Source of the DNA: Demequina litorisediminis
GTDB lineage: Bacteria; Actinomycetota; Actinomycetes; Actinomycetales; Demequinaceae
Assembly (NCBI RefSeq): GCF_030161615.1
Contig: NZ_BSUN01000001.1
Span: forward strand, 1,302,001-1,366,000
DNA: 64,000 bases
Direction of reading: 5' to 3'
The stretch's first letter is position 1; every line of letters begins with the position of its first letter. A model generated the notes under the pieces. The model ran no database searches. It was given only the letters and a program-made list of their open reading frames with translations, and was not told the DNA's origin. The translations under genes were made by a program, and so were the position numbers. Below, in pieces: positions 31,088 to 42,382 of the stretch.

Positions 31088-32295
31088 TTAGCGCTTGAGG
31101 TTGACGAGCCTCCTGCAGCACCTCGTCGGACGTGGTGATGACGCGCGAGTTCGCCTGGAAGCCACGCTGCGCGACGATGAGGTTGGTGAACTCCGCGGAG
31201 AGGTCAACGTTGGACATCTCGAGCGAGCCGCCTGCAAGGCTGCCGCGGCCACCGGTGCCGGCGGCACCCACCTGCGCGTCACCGGAGTTGACGGTGGGCG
31301 CGTACAGCGACGAGCCGTTCTTTTCGAGACCCGTGGGGTTGGCGAAGCTCGCGAGGGCGACACGGCCGATGGCCTGCTTGAGACCGTTCGAGAACGAACC
31401 CATCAGGGTGCCGTCGGCGTTGATGGCGAACGACTGCAGGGTGCCCGCGCTGCGGCCGTCCTGCGCCGACGCCGCGGCGGTCTCGAGGCCGGCGAAGCCC
31501 GTCAGCGCGGTCAGGTCGACCGTGATGGGCTGCGTGCCTGCCGCGGCGTCTCCGGGGAACGCTCCGAACGTCAGGGTGTCGATCGCGCCCTCGGTCGTGA
31601 AGGTGATCGAGCCGGTCTGCGTCGAGGTGGTGCCCGCGATGGTGCCGGAGATGTCCCAGCCGGTCGCGGTGCGGGTGAAGGCGAGGTTCAGTGCGTGCGT
31701 GCCGCCGGCGCCGTCGTACACGTCGATCTGGCGGTTGAGGATGGTGCCCACCTCGGCGTCGGCGGGAAGGTTGCCCTCGTAGGTGGCGGAGGTGGACGCG
31801 GAGGCGCCCATGAGGGTGGCGACGGGCAGACGCAGACCCTGGAGCGGTCCGTTGACGTCGACGTTGCCCGCAGCATCGGCGCCCCAGCCCTGCACCAGGC
31901 CGCCGTCGGGGGTGACGAGCCGACCGAGCGCGTCAAAGGTGAACGCGCCGGCACGCGAGTAGAGCCTGCTCGCCACCCTTGTTGACCACGAAGAAGCCGT
32001 CGCCGGAGATCATCATGTCGGTGGCGCGGTTGGTCAGGCGGGCGGCGCCCTGCTGGAAGTTCGTGGTGATGCCCGCGACGGACACGCCGAGGCCCACCTG
32101 TGCGGGGTTGGTGCCTCCCACGCCCGCCTGGGGCGCTCCCGCGTTGTTGAGGACCTGGGACAGGGTGTCCTGGAACTGCACCTGCGAGGCCTTGAAGCCC
32201 GCGGTGTTGACGTTGGAGATGTTGTTGCCGGTGACGTCGAGCATGGTCTGGTGAGCACGCAGACCCGAGATGCCGGAGAAGAGGGAACGAAGCAT
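31088..32295 (-). CDS. flgE: Flagellar hook protein FlgE
   Basis: About 402 aa. N-terminal rod motif MLRSLFSGISGLRAHQTMLDVTGNNISN, C-terminal NSRVITTSDEVLQELVNLKR. AGCT sites near 31965 (EQLYSRAGAF) and 31109. Without repair the C-terminus runs on past the hairpin. Middle region Thr/Ala/Gly-rich, as in other hooks. Confidence 0.94.
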
Positions 32296-32325
32296 GGTGG
32301 TGGTCCTTAGGTCGAGGTGGCGAGG

Positions 32326-32749
32326 TCAGCCGGCGAACGGCGCGGTGGACATGATGCGATCGAGGGCGATGGACTCGTCCCCGACGGCGATGGTGGGGAC
32401 GGCGTCGGCGAAGGACGCGGAGGAGGCGACGCCGGTGACCAGCGTTCCCTCGCTATCGGTGTACGAGACCTGCTGGCCCACGAGCCCCATGGCGGCCACG
32501 CGCATGCTGAGCGCGAACTGCTCCTGGGAGATCTGAGAGAGCCTCCGTGAGCCTTCTCCATGGAGGCGAGCCTGAGTCTGCTGCGACATCATCTCGGTGG
32601 TGTCCATGGGGCTTGAGGGGTCCTGGTTGCGTAGCCTGCGCGACGAGCAGGGCCATGAAGACCTCGGAGTCCATCTCCTGCTTGGGAGCCGAGGCGGTGG
32701 TGGTGCCGGACATCAGGGTGGAGGTCGCGGCGGTGGGATCGATCGTCAT
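32326..32749 (-). CDS. flgD: Hook capping protein FlgD
   Basis: About 140 aa after repairing four AGCT sites (near 32635, 32571, 32551, 32541) that chop it into fragments. Repaired core: EVFMALLVAQLRNQDPSSPMD and QQTQLASMEKLTELSQISQ, the FlgD signature. A short form with the N-terminal domain and little of the C-terminal Ig-like domain. Confidence 0.92.
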
Positions 32750-32760
32750 AGGGGCTCCCG

Positions 32761-33965
32761 TCAGAGGATGAGGTCGATGCCGGTCGCGCCTGGCGCGCCG
32801 ACGGGTGAGGAGGAGTGGACGCCTTCCGGCTGGGCCGCGACGGACCCGCCCACCGCGGCGCCGGAGCCGCGGGTGGCGCCACGCTCGGGGGCACCGTCAC
32901 GCTGACCGGAGCCGGTGCCGAGGTCGAGCCTGCGCCTGCATTCCGGTGGCGGCGAGGTCACGTCGCAGGTCGGGAAGGGCGGCACGCAAGGCGTCCTTGC
33001 CGGCATCCGTGGGGCTGATGAGCCTGCACCTGCGCCCCGTCGGCGGTGATGTGCGCCACCACCTTGACGGGTCCGAAGTGCTCGGGATCCACCGTCACGG
33101 TGATCACGTGCTCGCCGAGCGGCAGTTCCTTGAGCCTGCGTGAGGTGGGGCGTGATCTGTGACGGCAGGGGCACCGCTGGCGCAGGTGCCGCGGTCGCCT
33201 GGGGTGCCGCCACGGTCGTCGTGGCCTGAGTCGGCGAGACCACGACTGCCGGCACCGGCGTGGCCTCGGTTGCGACGCGCGCGGGGGCGGTGGGAGCCGC
33301 GGGGGCCGGAACATCAGCGTCGGCCGATGGCGCTGGTGCGGCCTCCGCGGCCTGCGGGGCTGCGGTGACAGCCTGTGCCGGTCCCGCCGCGAGCCTCGGC
33401 CTTGGCGGACGGGGCTACCGGATTCGCCACGGCGGCCGATGGTGTCGCGGGTTCGAGCCTGCGGGATCGCCGATGCGGCGGCCTGCGACGTAGTCGAGGC
33501 GGCGGCCTGGGGGGCGGTGGTCTCGAACCCCGTTCCGGTGGCGCGGGGGGCGGCCGGGGGTACGGCGACCTCACCAGCATCGGCCATCGCGGCGTCGGCC
33601 TGGGCGGCGGGGGTCTCGGTGTCGACCGTCTGGCCCGCGACGGCGGCGGCATCGGTCGGCACGGCGGCGAGCGTCGCGGCCATGGGAGGGGTGATTGCCG
33701 GCGTCACGGGTGACGGCGTGGGCGGAGCGGCGGGCGCCACTTCGCCTGCGACTGCACCATCGGGCGTCCCCTGACCGGCGTCGTCGGCAACCGGACCCTC
33801 GGCCTGAGGACCGGCGGCCGGCTTCGCGGCGTCGGCGTCGCGCACGGGACCGCGGTCACGCGACGCGGCGTCGAAGTGCCGTGCGAAGTCGCCCCCTGAC
33901 GCGGGTTTCTTGGCGCTTGCCTGCGGCGTGGGAGCCGCGGGCGCGGCCAGTGGCGTGACGGTCAT
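32761..33965 (-). CDS. fliK: Hook-length control protein FliK
   Basis: About 400 aa. Ala/Pro-rich and disordered for its first 270 residues, then the conserved hook-length domain (LPLGEHVITVTVDPEHFGPV). Five AGCT sites (near 33459, 33394, 33134, 33023, 32930) make this the most fragmented gene here; repair gives one frame to TGA 32761. Measures hook length and triggers FlhB switching. Confidence 0.88.
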
Positions 33966-34409
33966 GAGTGGCCCTTCGATCGGCGCGACGCGGCCTCGTC
34001 GAGCGCGCGCTGTTCCTCGCGCAGGTCATCGGCGGCCACACGGGCGAGGTGCCTGTCGTGGAGGCGCTCGACGGCCTCCTTGTCGCGGCGGGCGAGTTCC
34101 CAGCCGTGAGTGGCCTCGCGGGCGGCATCTCCTGCCTCGGTGGCACCGAGCGCGAGGTCCACGAGGCGAGCCGATGCCGCGGCTCGGGCGGCCACGGCGA
34201 GCCTGCCAGGTGGAACGCAGGCTGACATCGGCGACCTGGCGGCTGGGCTCGGGCGCAAAGTGGAGCTCGGCGAGACCCTGGCGCCCCTGGTCAAGGCGGC
34301 GCACCGCGGCCTGGTGTACGCCGTTGGCGGTGGCCAGGCGCGCGGCGGCGGTCTCCTCCTGCAACGTGCGGGTCCGCAGGAGTCCATCAAGCGGGAAACG
34401 GCGGTTCAC
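33962..34409 (-). CDS. fliJ: Flagellar export chaperone/stalk protein FliJ
   Basis: About 149 aa, almost entirely helical coiled coil rich in Ala, Arg and Glu, GTG start overlapping the fliI stop. One AGCT site near 34202 (TWQLAVAARAAAS). Inferred from position between fliI and fliK and the coiled-coil makeup. Confidence 0.85.
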
Positions 34410-35746
34410 AGTCGTCCCTCCAACTGGTCGATGAGCAGGGCAAGGGAGTTCCACGCGGCGTCAGCGGGTGTCGAGTCGTCGACCCGCTGCGTCAGGAAGG
34501 CGTCGATCGCGGCACGGTGCGTGACGGCGGCGTCCACGAGAGGATCCGAACCTGCCGCGTACGCACCCACGTCGATGAGGTCCCGCGCGCGCCGATGCGC
34601 GGCGAGAACCTGGCGCAGCCGCTGGGCACCGGCGCGCTGATCGGGGCCCGTCACCTGTCCCGCGACTCGGGAAAGCGAGGCGAGCGCGTCGATGGCTGGG
34701 TAGTGGCCGGCCACCGCGAGGTCACGGGTGAGGACGAGGTGACCGTCGAGGATGGACCTGGCGGCGTCAGCGATCGGTTCGTTGTGATCGTCACCGTCGA
34801 CCAGCACCGTGTAGAAGCCCGTCACGGATCCCGTGGGTCCCGTGCCTGCCCGCTCCAGGAGCCTCGCCAGCACCGAGAAAGTCGAGGGCGGATAGCCGCG
34901 GGTCGCAGGCGGCTCACCGGCGGACAGTCCGATCTCACGCTGCGCCATGGCCACGCGAGTCAGCGAGTCCATCATGAGGACCGCGTGGCTGCCGCGAGCG
35001 CGGAAGCCCTCGGCAATGCGGGTCGCCACCATCGCGGCCCGCAGGCGCGTCATCGCGGGCTCGTCGGACGTCGCCACGACGACGACGGACCGCGCGAGTC
35101 CCTCGGGCCCCAGGTCATCCTCGAGGAACTCGCGGACCTCGCGTCCACGCTCGCCGATCAGCGCGATGACGCTGACCTCGGCGTCGGTGCCCCTCGCCAT
35201 CATCGATAGAAGCGTCGACTTTCCCACTCCCGAGCCCGCGAAGAGACCCATGCGCTGGCCCCTACCCACGGGCGTGAGCGTGTCGATGACGCGCACTCCG
35301 GTGGACAGGGGCGTGTCGATCCGCGCCCGCTCGAGCGCGTGCGGCGGAGCGGAGTCGAGAGGAAGCATGTCGACCTGACCCCACGGGCCCTTGCCGTCGA
35401 GCGGGCGTCCGAGGCCGTCGAGCACCCTGCCGAGCAGTCCCGGTCCCGTCGGGACGCGCAGGGGTCCTCCGGTCGGCGTCACCGCGAGTCCCGCGCGCAG
35501 CCCGTGCGGGGTGGCGAGCGGCATGCATCGCAGCGCCCGTGGTGCCACGGCCACGACCTCCACCAGCGTGTCGCCCTCTGGCATCGCGACGCTCAGCACG
35601 TCGCCCACGGCCGCGGGAAGGCCGCGCACCTCAAGGGAAAGGCCAAGGACGTCGGTCACGATGCCCGTGCGCTGGGGTCGCGCAGCCGCCATGGCGCGCG
35701 CGTAGCGGGAGCCAAGGGGGTGCGTGACGGAGGCGGGCGCGAGCAT
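34406..35746 (-). CDS. fliI: Flagellar export ATPase FliI
   Basis: 446 aa, intact, no AGCT inside. Walker A GLFAGSGVGKSTLLS, Walker B VLMMDSLTRVAMAQREIGL, GYPPSTFSVLARLLERAG. Start ATG 35746 gives the usual N-terminus; it overlaps the printed fliH frame by 91 bases, so fliH may really stop near here. Confidence 0.95.
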   Translation of the reverse strand: MLAPASVTHPLGSRYARAMAAARPQRTGIVTDVLGLSLEVRGLPAAVGDVLSVAMPEGDTLVEVVAVAPRALRCMPLATPHGLRAGLAVTPTGGPLRVPTGPGLLGRVLDGLGRPLDGKGPWGQVDMLPLDSAPPHALERARIDTPLSTGVRVIDTLTPVGRGQRMGLFAGSGVGKSTLLSMMARGTDAEVSVIALIGERGREVREFLEDDLGPEGLARSVVVVATSDEPAMTRLRAAMVATRIAEGFRARGSHAVLMMDSLTRVAMAQREIGLSAGEPPATRGYPPSTFSVLARLLERAGTGPTGSVTGFYTVLVDGDDHNEPIADAARSILDGHLVLTRDLAVAGHYPAIDALASLSRVAGQVTGPDQRAGAQRLRQVLAAHRRARDLIDVGAYAAGSDPLVDAAVTHRAAIDAFLTQRVDDSTPADAAWNSLALLIDQLEGRL

Positions 35747-36357
35747 CGCCTGTCCTCGAGCGCCTGACGTGCCCGCGCCAGTGCGGCGCGCACGGACGCG
35801 TCGATGGTGCCCGTCTCGTGCACCGTCACGCAGTCGCCGGGAGACAGGGCCGCATCGGCCTCCAGGTCTACGCCGTCGGGAAGCCTCAGCACCCCGTCGT
35901 CGACGAGGCGAGAGATCTCGGCGTAGTCGGTGGGAGCCACCTTGACGCTTGAGGGCGCCACGTCGCCCGGCACGGCCAGGGCACGGGCGAGGGCGTCACG
36001 GGCCGTCTCGGGTCCGGGCGTGAGTTCACGCGTGAGGATCGCCTCCGCGAGGTCGACGCCTGCCTTCTCCAGCAGGCGCTCGGCGGACGCGACCACGGGC
36101 AAGGCCCTCTCGCGCCACTGGAGCGTGGCGGCCGCGAGCGCGGTGACGGCGGCGCCGATGCGCTCGTCGCGCATCCGCTCGCGGCGTGCGTGGTCGCGTT
36201 CGTGAGCCTCGGCTTGCTGGCGGGCGGCCTCGGCGGCCGCTTTCGCTCCGGCCGTCCAGCCCGCGGCATAGCCGGCCGCCTGGGAGGCGGTCGACGGCTG
36301 CGCGGCGCCTCGTCCGAGCGTGGCCGGGACGAACGGTGCGACCGTGTCAGGCGACAT
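35656..36357 (-). CDS. fliH: Flagellar assembly protein FliH
   Basis: 233 aa as printed. Regulates FliI. Helical Ala/Arg/Glu-rich middle and the FliH end domain (RLLEKAGVDLAEAILTREL). The last 30 residues (after RARQALEDRR) overlap fliI and read like the shadow of it, so an undetected indel near 35748 may have hidden a stop. ATG sits inside the last codons of fliG. Confidence 0.85.
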   Translation of the reverse strand: MSPDTVAPFVPATLGRGAAQPSTASQAAGYAAGWTAGAKAAAEAARQQAEAHERDHARRERMRDERIGAAVTALAAATLQWRERALPVVASAERLLEKAGVDLAEAILTRELTPGPETARDALARALAVPGDVAPSSVKVAPTDYAEISRLVDDGVLRLPDGVDLEADAALSPGDCVTVHETGTIDASVRAALARARQALEDRRCSRPPPSRTPLAPATRAPWRLRDPSARAS

Positions 36358-37354
36358 ACTCGTCCTCGGAGTCGCGGCTGATCATGATCTCGCCGCTCTC
36401 CTCGAGTCCACGGATCACCTGGACCACGCGCGAGCGAGCCTCCTCGACCATCGAGATCCTGACCTTGCCCAGCAGGTCGATCTCCTCGACAAGCGCCTCC
36501 TGGGCGCGCGCCGACATGTTCCGCAGAATCTTGTCGCGCACCGCGTCGTCGGCGCCCTTGAGTGCCGTCGCGAGCGTCGATGCCTCGACGCCCCGCAGCA
36601 CCAGCCTGGATGGCCCTGTCCTCGAGCAGGGTGATGTCGGAGAACACGAACATCATCTGGCGGATCTGGTCCGCGAGTTCGGGGTCCTGCTCCGCAAGGC
36701 CCTCGAGGATCATCTTCTCCGTGGCGGCATCGGCCCTGTTGATGATCTCGACGAGTGGCTCGACGCCACCCACCGAACTCATCTCGTGGGAGGTGATGAG
36801 GTTGGTGGCCTTGCGCTTGAGCTCCTCGGCGACGAGTTCCACGACATCGGGCGATGCGCTCTCCATGAGCGCGATGCGGCGCGCCACGATCGCCTGCACG
36901 TCCGGCGCAAAGCCGGCCATGATGGCCGAGGCGTGCTCGGGGCGCAGGTGGGCGAGGACCAGCGCGATGGTCTGGGGGTGCTCCCCGCTCAGCAGCGTCA
37001 CCACCTGACGGGCGTCCGCGTGGCGAAGGAACTCGAAAGGCTGCACCTGGACGCGGCTGGCGAGGCGGTCGAGGATCTCCGCCGCCTTTTCCGGGCCAAG
37101 CGTCGCCTCGAGGAGCCTGCTGAGCGTAGGCATAGCCTCCGTGCGCTGCGAGCCCACGGCTGGCGGCGCGCTGGAACTCGCCCAGCACCTCCTGAACCGT
37201 GTCATCGTCCACCGACGCGAGCCTGCGTGATCTCCGCGGTGACCTGGTCGATCTCGGTCTCGCTCAGTTCCGCCATGACGCGCGAGGCGGACTCGCGGCC
37301 CATCTGGATGAGGACAAGGGCCGCCTTCTGCGTGCCCGTGAGAACCGCGCTCAT
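36347..37354 (-). CDS. fliG: Flagellar motor switch protein FliG
   Basis: About 335 aa. N-terminal domain TGTQKAALVLIQMGRESAS, middle domain EHPQTIALVLAHLRPEHAS, C-terminal torque domain VLRGVEASTLATALKGAD with charged helix. AGCT sites near 37222, 37117 and 36604. Overlaps fliF by ATGA. Confidence 0.95.
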
Positions 37355-38989
37355 GACTGCCTCCCTGCGCCGATCCAGCCACGCAGGACGTCCGCCACCT
37401 CGGCGGGCTGTTGCGAGGCAAACTCGGCAATCTCCAGGCGGATGGCCTCCGCAACGGTGTCCATCGTGGGAACCGGAGCAGCGTCGAGGGCGAGAGCCTC
37501 CTCCGTGTCGGCCACGATGCTGGCCTGCTCGAGCAGTGCGGCGGTGCGGGCGTCAAGCGCGGCCTGGGCGCGCGCCTCCAGGCTCCTCGACGGCCTCGAG
37601 GCTCAGGCTCCATCGACGGCTCTTCGCGACGCCGCCTCGAGCGGACAAGGATCACGATGAAGGCGATTAGGAGGACCAGCGCGATGGCGCTCCACTTGGC
37701 GATGTCCGCCCACATGCTGCGCGATGCGGCCGCCTGCTCGGCGGCACTCGCCTCTTCGAGGGCGGCCTGTGCGGCATCGGCCGCCGACGTGTCAAGGCTC
37801 ATGGCCGAGACGGACACCACGTCGCCGCGTTCCTCGTCGACGCCAGCGGCGGCGGCGACCATGGCCTGCAGGTCCGCCATGTCGATGGCCTGGGCCGCGG
37901 TCTCGTTGGCGACCACGGACACGGATTGCCTCTCGACCGCGCCGGTTGCGGCCTCGACGTTCTCGGTGACCTTGTCCACGGCGTTGTTGGTGACGGTCTC
38001 TTCCTTGCGGTACTCGCCGGTGCCGCCATCGTCGGTGGGCACCGCGATGTTGTCGGGCCCGAGCACGCCTGCCTCGGTGCCACCCGCTCCGCCGGTGTAC
38101 TCCTCGAGGGTGCTGGACTCGGACAGCGGCAAGGCGTCGGGGTCGGACGTGAAGGACTCGGTGGTGGTCTGCGACTTGTCGAAGTTCAGTTCCGCGGAGA
38201 CGGACACCACGGCGTTGCCGGGGCCCACCACGCGGTCGAGCATGGCCTGGATGTTGGAGGCGGTGCGCTGTTCGTAGTCCGCGGTCTGACCCGAGTTCTC
38301 GACGGCGCTCGCCTCAGAACCCACGGCGGAGAGCACCACGCCGTTGGAGTCGATGACTGCGACATCCTCGGTCCGCATCCCCTCAACGGACGCGGAGACG
38401 AGGTGCACGATGGACTGGATGTTGGAGGTGCCAAGCGAGGTGGACGGCTCGGTCTGGATAAAGACCGACGCGGTGGGCTCCTCCACCTGGGAGACAAAGA
38501 CGGTCTCCTCCGGCAGGGCGAGCCTTCACGGACGCCGATGCGACGCCCTCCATCTCGCCGATGGTCTTGGCGAGCTCGCCCTCGAGCGCCCGCTGGTAGG
38601 TGACCTGCTGCTGGAACTCCGAGGAGGTGATCGACATGTCGTCGAGCAGCGCGTAGCCCGCCTCGGAGCCCGCGGGAAGGCCAGCGCCCGCGACGGTGAG
38701 GCGAGTGTCATACAACTGAGCCTGCGGAACCATGATGGTGCCGCCGCCCGCGGTGAGCTCGTAAGGAACTCCGGCGGAGTTGAGCCTGCTCGACGATGGC
38801 CGCCGCGTCGTCGGGGCCAAGATTGGTGAACAGCGGCGCCATGGCGGGCTTGCTCATCCATTGCACGAGCGCGATGACACCCACGACGAGCATCGCCGCC
38901 AGCAGCGCGGCGAAGACGCGCTGCGCCACCGACATCCGCTCCACCTGCGCCTTGAGTCGGTCCAGGACGGACGCGATCTGCTGGGGCAT
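37351..38989 (-). CDS. fliF: MS-ring protein FliF
   Basis: About 545 aa. Two TM helices (AALLAAMLVVGVIALVQW near the start, IALVLLIAFIVILV near the end), ring-building motifs YALLDDMSITSSEFQQQVTY and ANVVVS-type DRVVGPGNAVVSVSAEL. AGCT sites near 38785, 38523, 37601 (one of two adjacent GAGCCT) and 37581. The C-terminal tail binds FliG, encoded next. ATG overlaps the fliE stop (TAATG). Confidence 0.94.
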
Positions 38990-39297
38990 TAGGCCTGCAT
39001 CCGCATGATCTCGGAGAACGCGTCGACGGCGCGGTTGCGCACGGCCGCCGTGAGTTCAAGCGCGACGGCTGCCTCGGTGGCGGCGATCGTGTAGTCGTGG
39101 ACGTTGTCGAGTTCGCCGGTCACGGCCTTGACGGCGAGGTCGGCGCTCGTGGACTGCATGCCCTGGAGGCCGTCGACGGCGTTACCGAGCGACTGGGCGA
39201 AGGCCGTGCCATCGGTCGCCGTGGAGGCAACGTCGGTGGCGGCGGTCGTGGGCGCGACGGACCACAGGCCCGCGGCGGAGATCGGCGTGATGGACAT
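38989..39297 (-). CDS. fliE: Hook-basal body protein FliE
   Basis: 102 aa, intact. FAQSLGNAVDGLQ and C-terminal AVRNRAVDAFSEIMRMQ fit FliE, which joins the MS ring to the rod. Confidence 0.94.
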   Translation of the reverse strand: MSITPISAAGLWSVAPTTAATDVASTATDGTAFAQSLGNAVDGLQGMQSTSADLAVKAVTGELDNVHDYTIAATEAAVALELTAAVRNRAVDAFSEIMRMQA

Positions 39298-39704
39298 CAG
39301 TTCCTCCCGATGGTGAGCGCGGTGGAGTACATGTCACGCGCTCGGTCGATCACGCCGGCGTTGGCCTGGTAGCCACGCTGCGCCATGATCAGTTGGGTCA
39401 TCTGGCTCGACATGTCGATGTCGGGGTAGCGCACGTAGCCGTCCTCGTCCGCGAGCGCGTGGGTGGGTTCGTAGACGAGCCGACCCTCGGCGGAGCCGTA
39501 GACGGCGCCCGCGACGTGGACGCCGCCGTCCGCACCGCCGTCGGTGGCGTTGGCCTGAGCGACGATGTAGCGCGCCCTGAACGCCTCTTCATCCGTGGAA
39601 CGCACCGTGTTGATGTTGGCGAGGTTGTCCGCCACGGCATCGAGCCACTTGCGGTGGACGCCGAGCCCCGTGCCGGCGATGCCGATCGCTCCAAACGTGG
39701 TCAT
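39297..39704 (-). CDS. flgC: Rod protein FlgC
   Basis: 135 aa, intact. Rod signature GLGVHRKWLDAVADNLANIN and C-terminal SSQMTQLIMAQRGYQANAGV. Abuts flgB and fliE. Confidence 0.95.
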   Translation of the reverse strand: MTTFGAIGIAGTGLGVHRKWLDAVADNLANINTVRSTDEEAFRARYIVAQANATDGGADGGVHVAGAVYGSAEGRLVYEPTHALADEDGYVRYPDIDMSSQMTQLIMAQRGYQANAGVIDRARDMYSTALTIGRN

Positions 39705-40066
39705 CAGGCGGTCCTCATCGCGGTTCGCAGGGACGTGAAGGTGCCCTCGACGGCGCGGGTCGCCGCCTGGTAGCGCAGGCTCGTGTCGGTGTTGGAGACC
39801 ACCTCAGTGTCGAGGTTCACGTTGTTGCCGTCCTCGCGCGTGGGCTCCAAGGAGATGCCGATGCTCGGCTCCACCACCCCGCTGCCGTTGCGCACGGCCT
39901 GGGCAAGGCTGTCCTCGAACGACACCCGTCGGCCTTGATAGCCGGGGGTCTGCACGTTCGCGATGTTCTGGGCGATCACCTGCTGACGCAGGGACAGGGC
40001 ATCCAGGGCAGTCGACATCGCCGAGAAGCTCACAGATCCGAACACGGGGGCAGCACCCTTCATCAC
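39704..40066 (-). CDS. flgB: Rod protein FlgB
   Basis: 120 aa, intact; likely real start MKGAAPVF or MSTALDAL. Rod signature ALSLRQQVIAQNIANVQTPG. First gene of the basal-body run, behind a sigma28-type promoter. Confidence 0.94.
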   Translation of the reverse strand: MMKGAAPVFGSVSFSAMSTALDALSLRQQVIAQNIANVQTPGYQGRRVSFEDSLAQAVRNGSGVVEPSIGISLEPTREDGNNVNLDTEVVSNTDTSLRYQAATRAVEGTFTSLRTAMRTA

Positions 40067-40120
40067 ATGGGGGGTGGCCGATCCGTGGCCGAGGCGTCGA
40101 GCGATCCGTGCTCGCGGTGC

Positions 40121-40147
40121 CTATCGGCCCTCGTCCCATGGTGGTGA
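40121..40147 (-). promoter_or_regulatory. Sigma28-type promoter for the flgB operon
   Basis: On minus: TCAC (40147-40144), 15 bp, GCCGATAG (40128-40121), about 55 bp upstream of the flgB ATG. This is the copy closest to the canonical -10 GCCGATAA. Confidence 0.6.
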
Positions 40148-40191
40148 GGAGTCGCGCAGGGATTTCTCCTGGCGTTTGCCGCAGGGGGTGG

Positions 40192-40496
40192 CTAGACGCT
40201 CTGGTCCAGGTAAACGGCGGGCCGATGCGTGGGGCTGTGCCAGCGACCCAGCGCGCGGTCCTCGCGCCTCGCGTGAGAGGCGCGCTCCTCCAGCGCGACG
40301 ATGAGCGCTTCCTGGCGGCGCGCGAGTGCCGTCGCGCGCGGCACGAGGTGCGCGGGCAGCGCATCGTGCATCTCCGGCGGAATCCACGGCGCGAGGTCGA
40401 GGGCGCCATCGGCATCGTCCTTGAGCGCCTGCTCGGCACGGTCCGCATCCTGCTCGCCTTCGCGAGCATGGCGCCCCACAGCGACTCGACGTTCAT
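40192..40496 (-). CDS. fliT: FliT-like flagellar chaperone
   Basis: About 101 aa, helical, after fliS (TGATG overlap), the usual place for FliT. Start MNVESLWGAMLAK and the rest (EQDADRAEQALKDDADG) lie in different frames, joining near 40460 where AAGGCGAG probably stands for AAGCTCGAG. Assignment rests on position and helicity. Confidence 0.65.
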
Positions 40497-40915
40497 CAGG
40501 CCACTCCGAGATCGCCGAAGGCCCTGGCGGGCTCGGCCTGGGCGACCTGCGCGGCGGCGGTGCGCCACGCGTCATACAGCGGCTCGACGATGCCGCGGCA
40601 GGCGGAGACCTTGGCCACGTCGCCTTCGACGTTCGCCTCCACGAGGGTGCGGGCGAGGTAGCCGTAGAGGTCGAGCATCTGCGCGGCGCCATCCCAGACG
40701 GAGGCGTCGAGCGTCGCGCTGAGTTCCGCCACGATGTCCTGGGCGTGGATCAGTTCACGGTGAGCGAGGTCACGGCGATTCTCCCCCAGCGCCACCTCGG
40801 CACGCTCGAGGTCCCGGACCAGACGCTCGTACATCATGAGGAGCAGCGTCGCGGGGGCGGCAGTGGCGACCGCGTCATCGAGGTAGCGGTTTCGCGCGGC
40901 GTCGTACGAGTACAC
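40496..40915 (-). CDS. fliS: Flagellin export chaperone FliS
   Basis: About 139 aa, intact. Family pattern YLDDAVATAAPATLLLMMYERLVRDL. Start taken at GTG 40915 (MYSYDAARN) with AGGAG 8 bases upstream; a TTG two codons earlier is less likely. Binds the flagellin C-terminus. Confidence 0.93.
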   Translation of the reverse strand: MYSYDAARNRYLDDAVATAAPATLLLMMYERLVRDLERAEVALGENRRDLAHRELIHAQDIVAELSATLDASVWDGAAQMLDLYGYLARTLVEANVEGDVAKVSACRGIVEPLYDAWRTAAAQVAQAEPARAFGDLGVA

Positions 40916-40926
40916 GGTCAACGCTC

Positions 40927-42317
40927 CTAGGCTCGAGCTCGTGGACAGCGAGGCGAGCCTGGCTCGTCAGCCACGTGGACTGCGCCTGGAGGTTGGATAG
41001 CGCCACCTCGAGGTTCGAGTAGGTGGTCTGGAGAGTGGCGCGCCGCATCTCGAGACGCACATCCCACTTCGCGATCTGGTCCGCGAAGTTGGTGACCAGC
41101 GACTCCTGGCTCGCGATCTTCTTGGTCAGCGTGCCGTCGTAGGGGTCAGCCGCCGCCGTCGCGGCGGTCTCGACGCGGGCCGCCGGCCTTTGGACAAAGG
41201 CCGCGGTGCCTTCGGGGTCATCGGCGAGCGCCTTCGAGAACACGGCCTCGTCGAATGTCACCGAGCCGTCCCTGCCCAAGACGAAGCCGACCGTCGAGGG
41301 CGAGATGCCGTCGATGGGATAGGCTCGCCGCGTCCACCAGGGCGGAGCGCAGGGAACGCACGGCGGAGTCGCCGCTGAGGAGGCCGCCCGAGACGGAGGT
41401 CGTGCCGTCGGAGTTGGTGACCGTGGTGGTCGCGGTGCGGGAGTCGATGTCTGACAGCACCACGCCGAGCGCGCCGACCAGGCCGCTCGCGAGCCTTGGC
41501 GACCGAGGTCGAGTCAGGGGCCACGGTGATGGTGACGGGCGCATCGGCCGAGGTGACAGCGGCGATCGTGACGTCGACGCCCGTCATGAGGCCGGAGAAA
41601 GTGTTGGACGACTGGGAGAAGGACTGCGCGTGCGGCGTGCCCTTCCACAGGGTGATCGTGGCATCGGCAGCCGTGACGGCGACGCTCGTGTCGAGCCGAG
41701 TCGCGGTGCCGCCCGTGACGGCGGCGGCATCGCCTGCATAGAGCCTCGACGGCGCCATCGGTGCCGGTCTCCGTGCTCGTGATCTGGAGCCGGTACTGAG
41801 GCGTGTCGCCTCCGGCCACACGCACCACGGTGGCGGTGGCGCCGAGCGATCCGCCATTGATAGCCGCGGCAAGGTCATCGAGGAGTTCGATGCCGCCGTG
41901 ACGGACGCGGTGGTGCCATCCGCCTTGCGGACGGTCAGCACCGGGGGCGTGTCCGAGACGAGGGCGCTGCCATCGGTCACCGCCGCGGAGAGCGACACCT
42001 GACGAGTGGCGACGGCGTCGACGGAGAACGTGACGGAGCCGGCGGCGGCATCCGATGTGGTGGTCGCCGTCGCGGCGGTGCCGGACGAGGTCGCCTTGTA
42101 CACGTTCCACGAGCCTCGGAGTCGCGGCGCTTGCGGCGGCCTCGGCGAGGGACTTGACCTTGGTGTTGATGGCCTGCAGCGCCGTCACGACGTTCTGCGT
42201 GGTGGTCTGCTTGCTCTTCAGCAACGTCTGCGGCGCCGCCTCGATCTGCATGAGCTGCGTGATGATCGCGGTGGTGTCGAGTCCCGAGGCAAGACCATCG
42301 ATCCCCAAGGTAGCCAT
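40927..42317 (-). CDS. fliD: Filament cap protein FliD
   Basis: About 461 aa. N-terminus GIDGLASGLDTTAIITQLMQ and C-terminal coiled coil (SNLQAQSTWLTSQLASLS) are typical. AGCT sites near 42113, 41743, 41496, 41325, 40959 and 40929; another single-base loss near 41895 (before GIELLDDLAAAIN) is not at an AGCT. The last AGCT repair creates the TAG stop just before fliS. Confidence 0.92.
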
Positions 42318-42382
42318 GTGCGCGCTCCAGTCAGTGCCCCGCGGGGCTCAACGTCGAGAAGAAGTGAAATGAGGAAGGGCAG

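Noticed and set aside
35886..38486. 866-aa open frame joining FliF, FliG and FliH parts
   Set aside because: It runs through three real genes in changing frames because AGCT errors removed stops; it is not a fusion protein.
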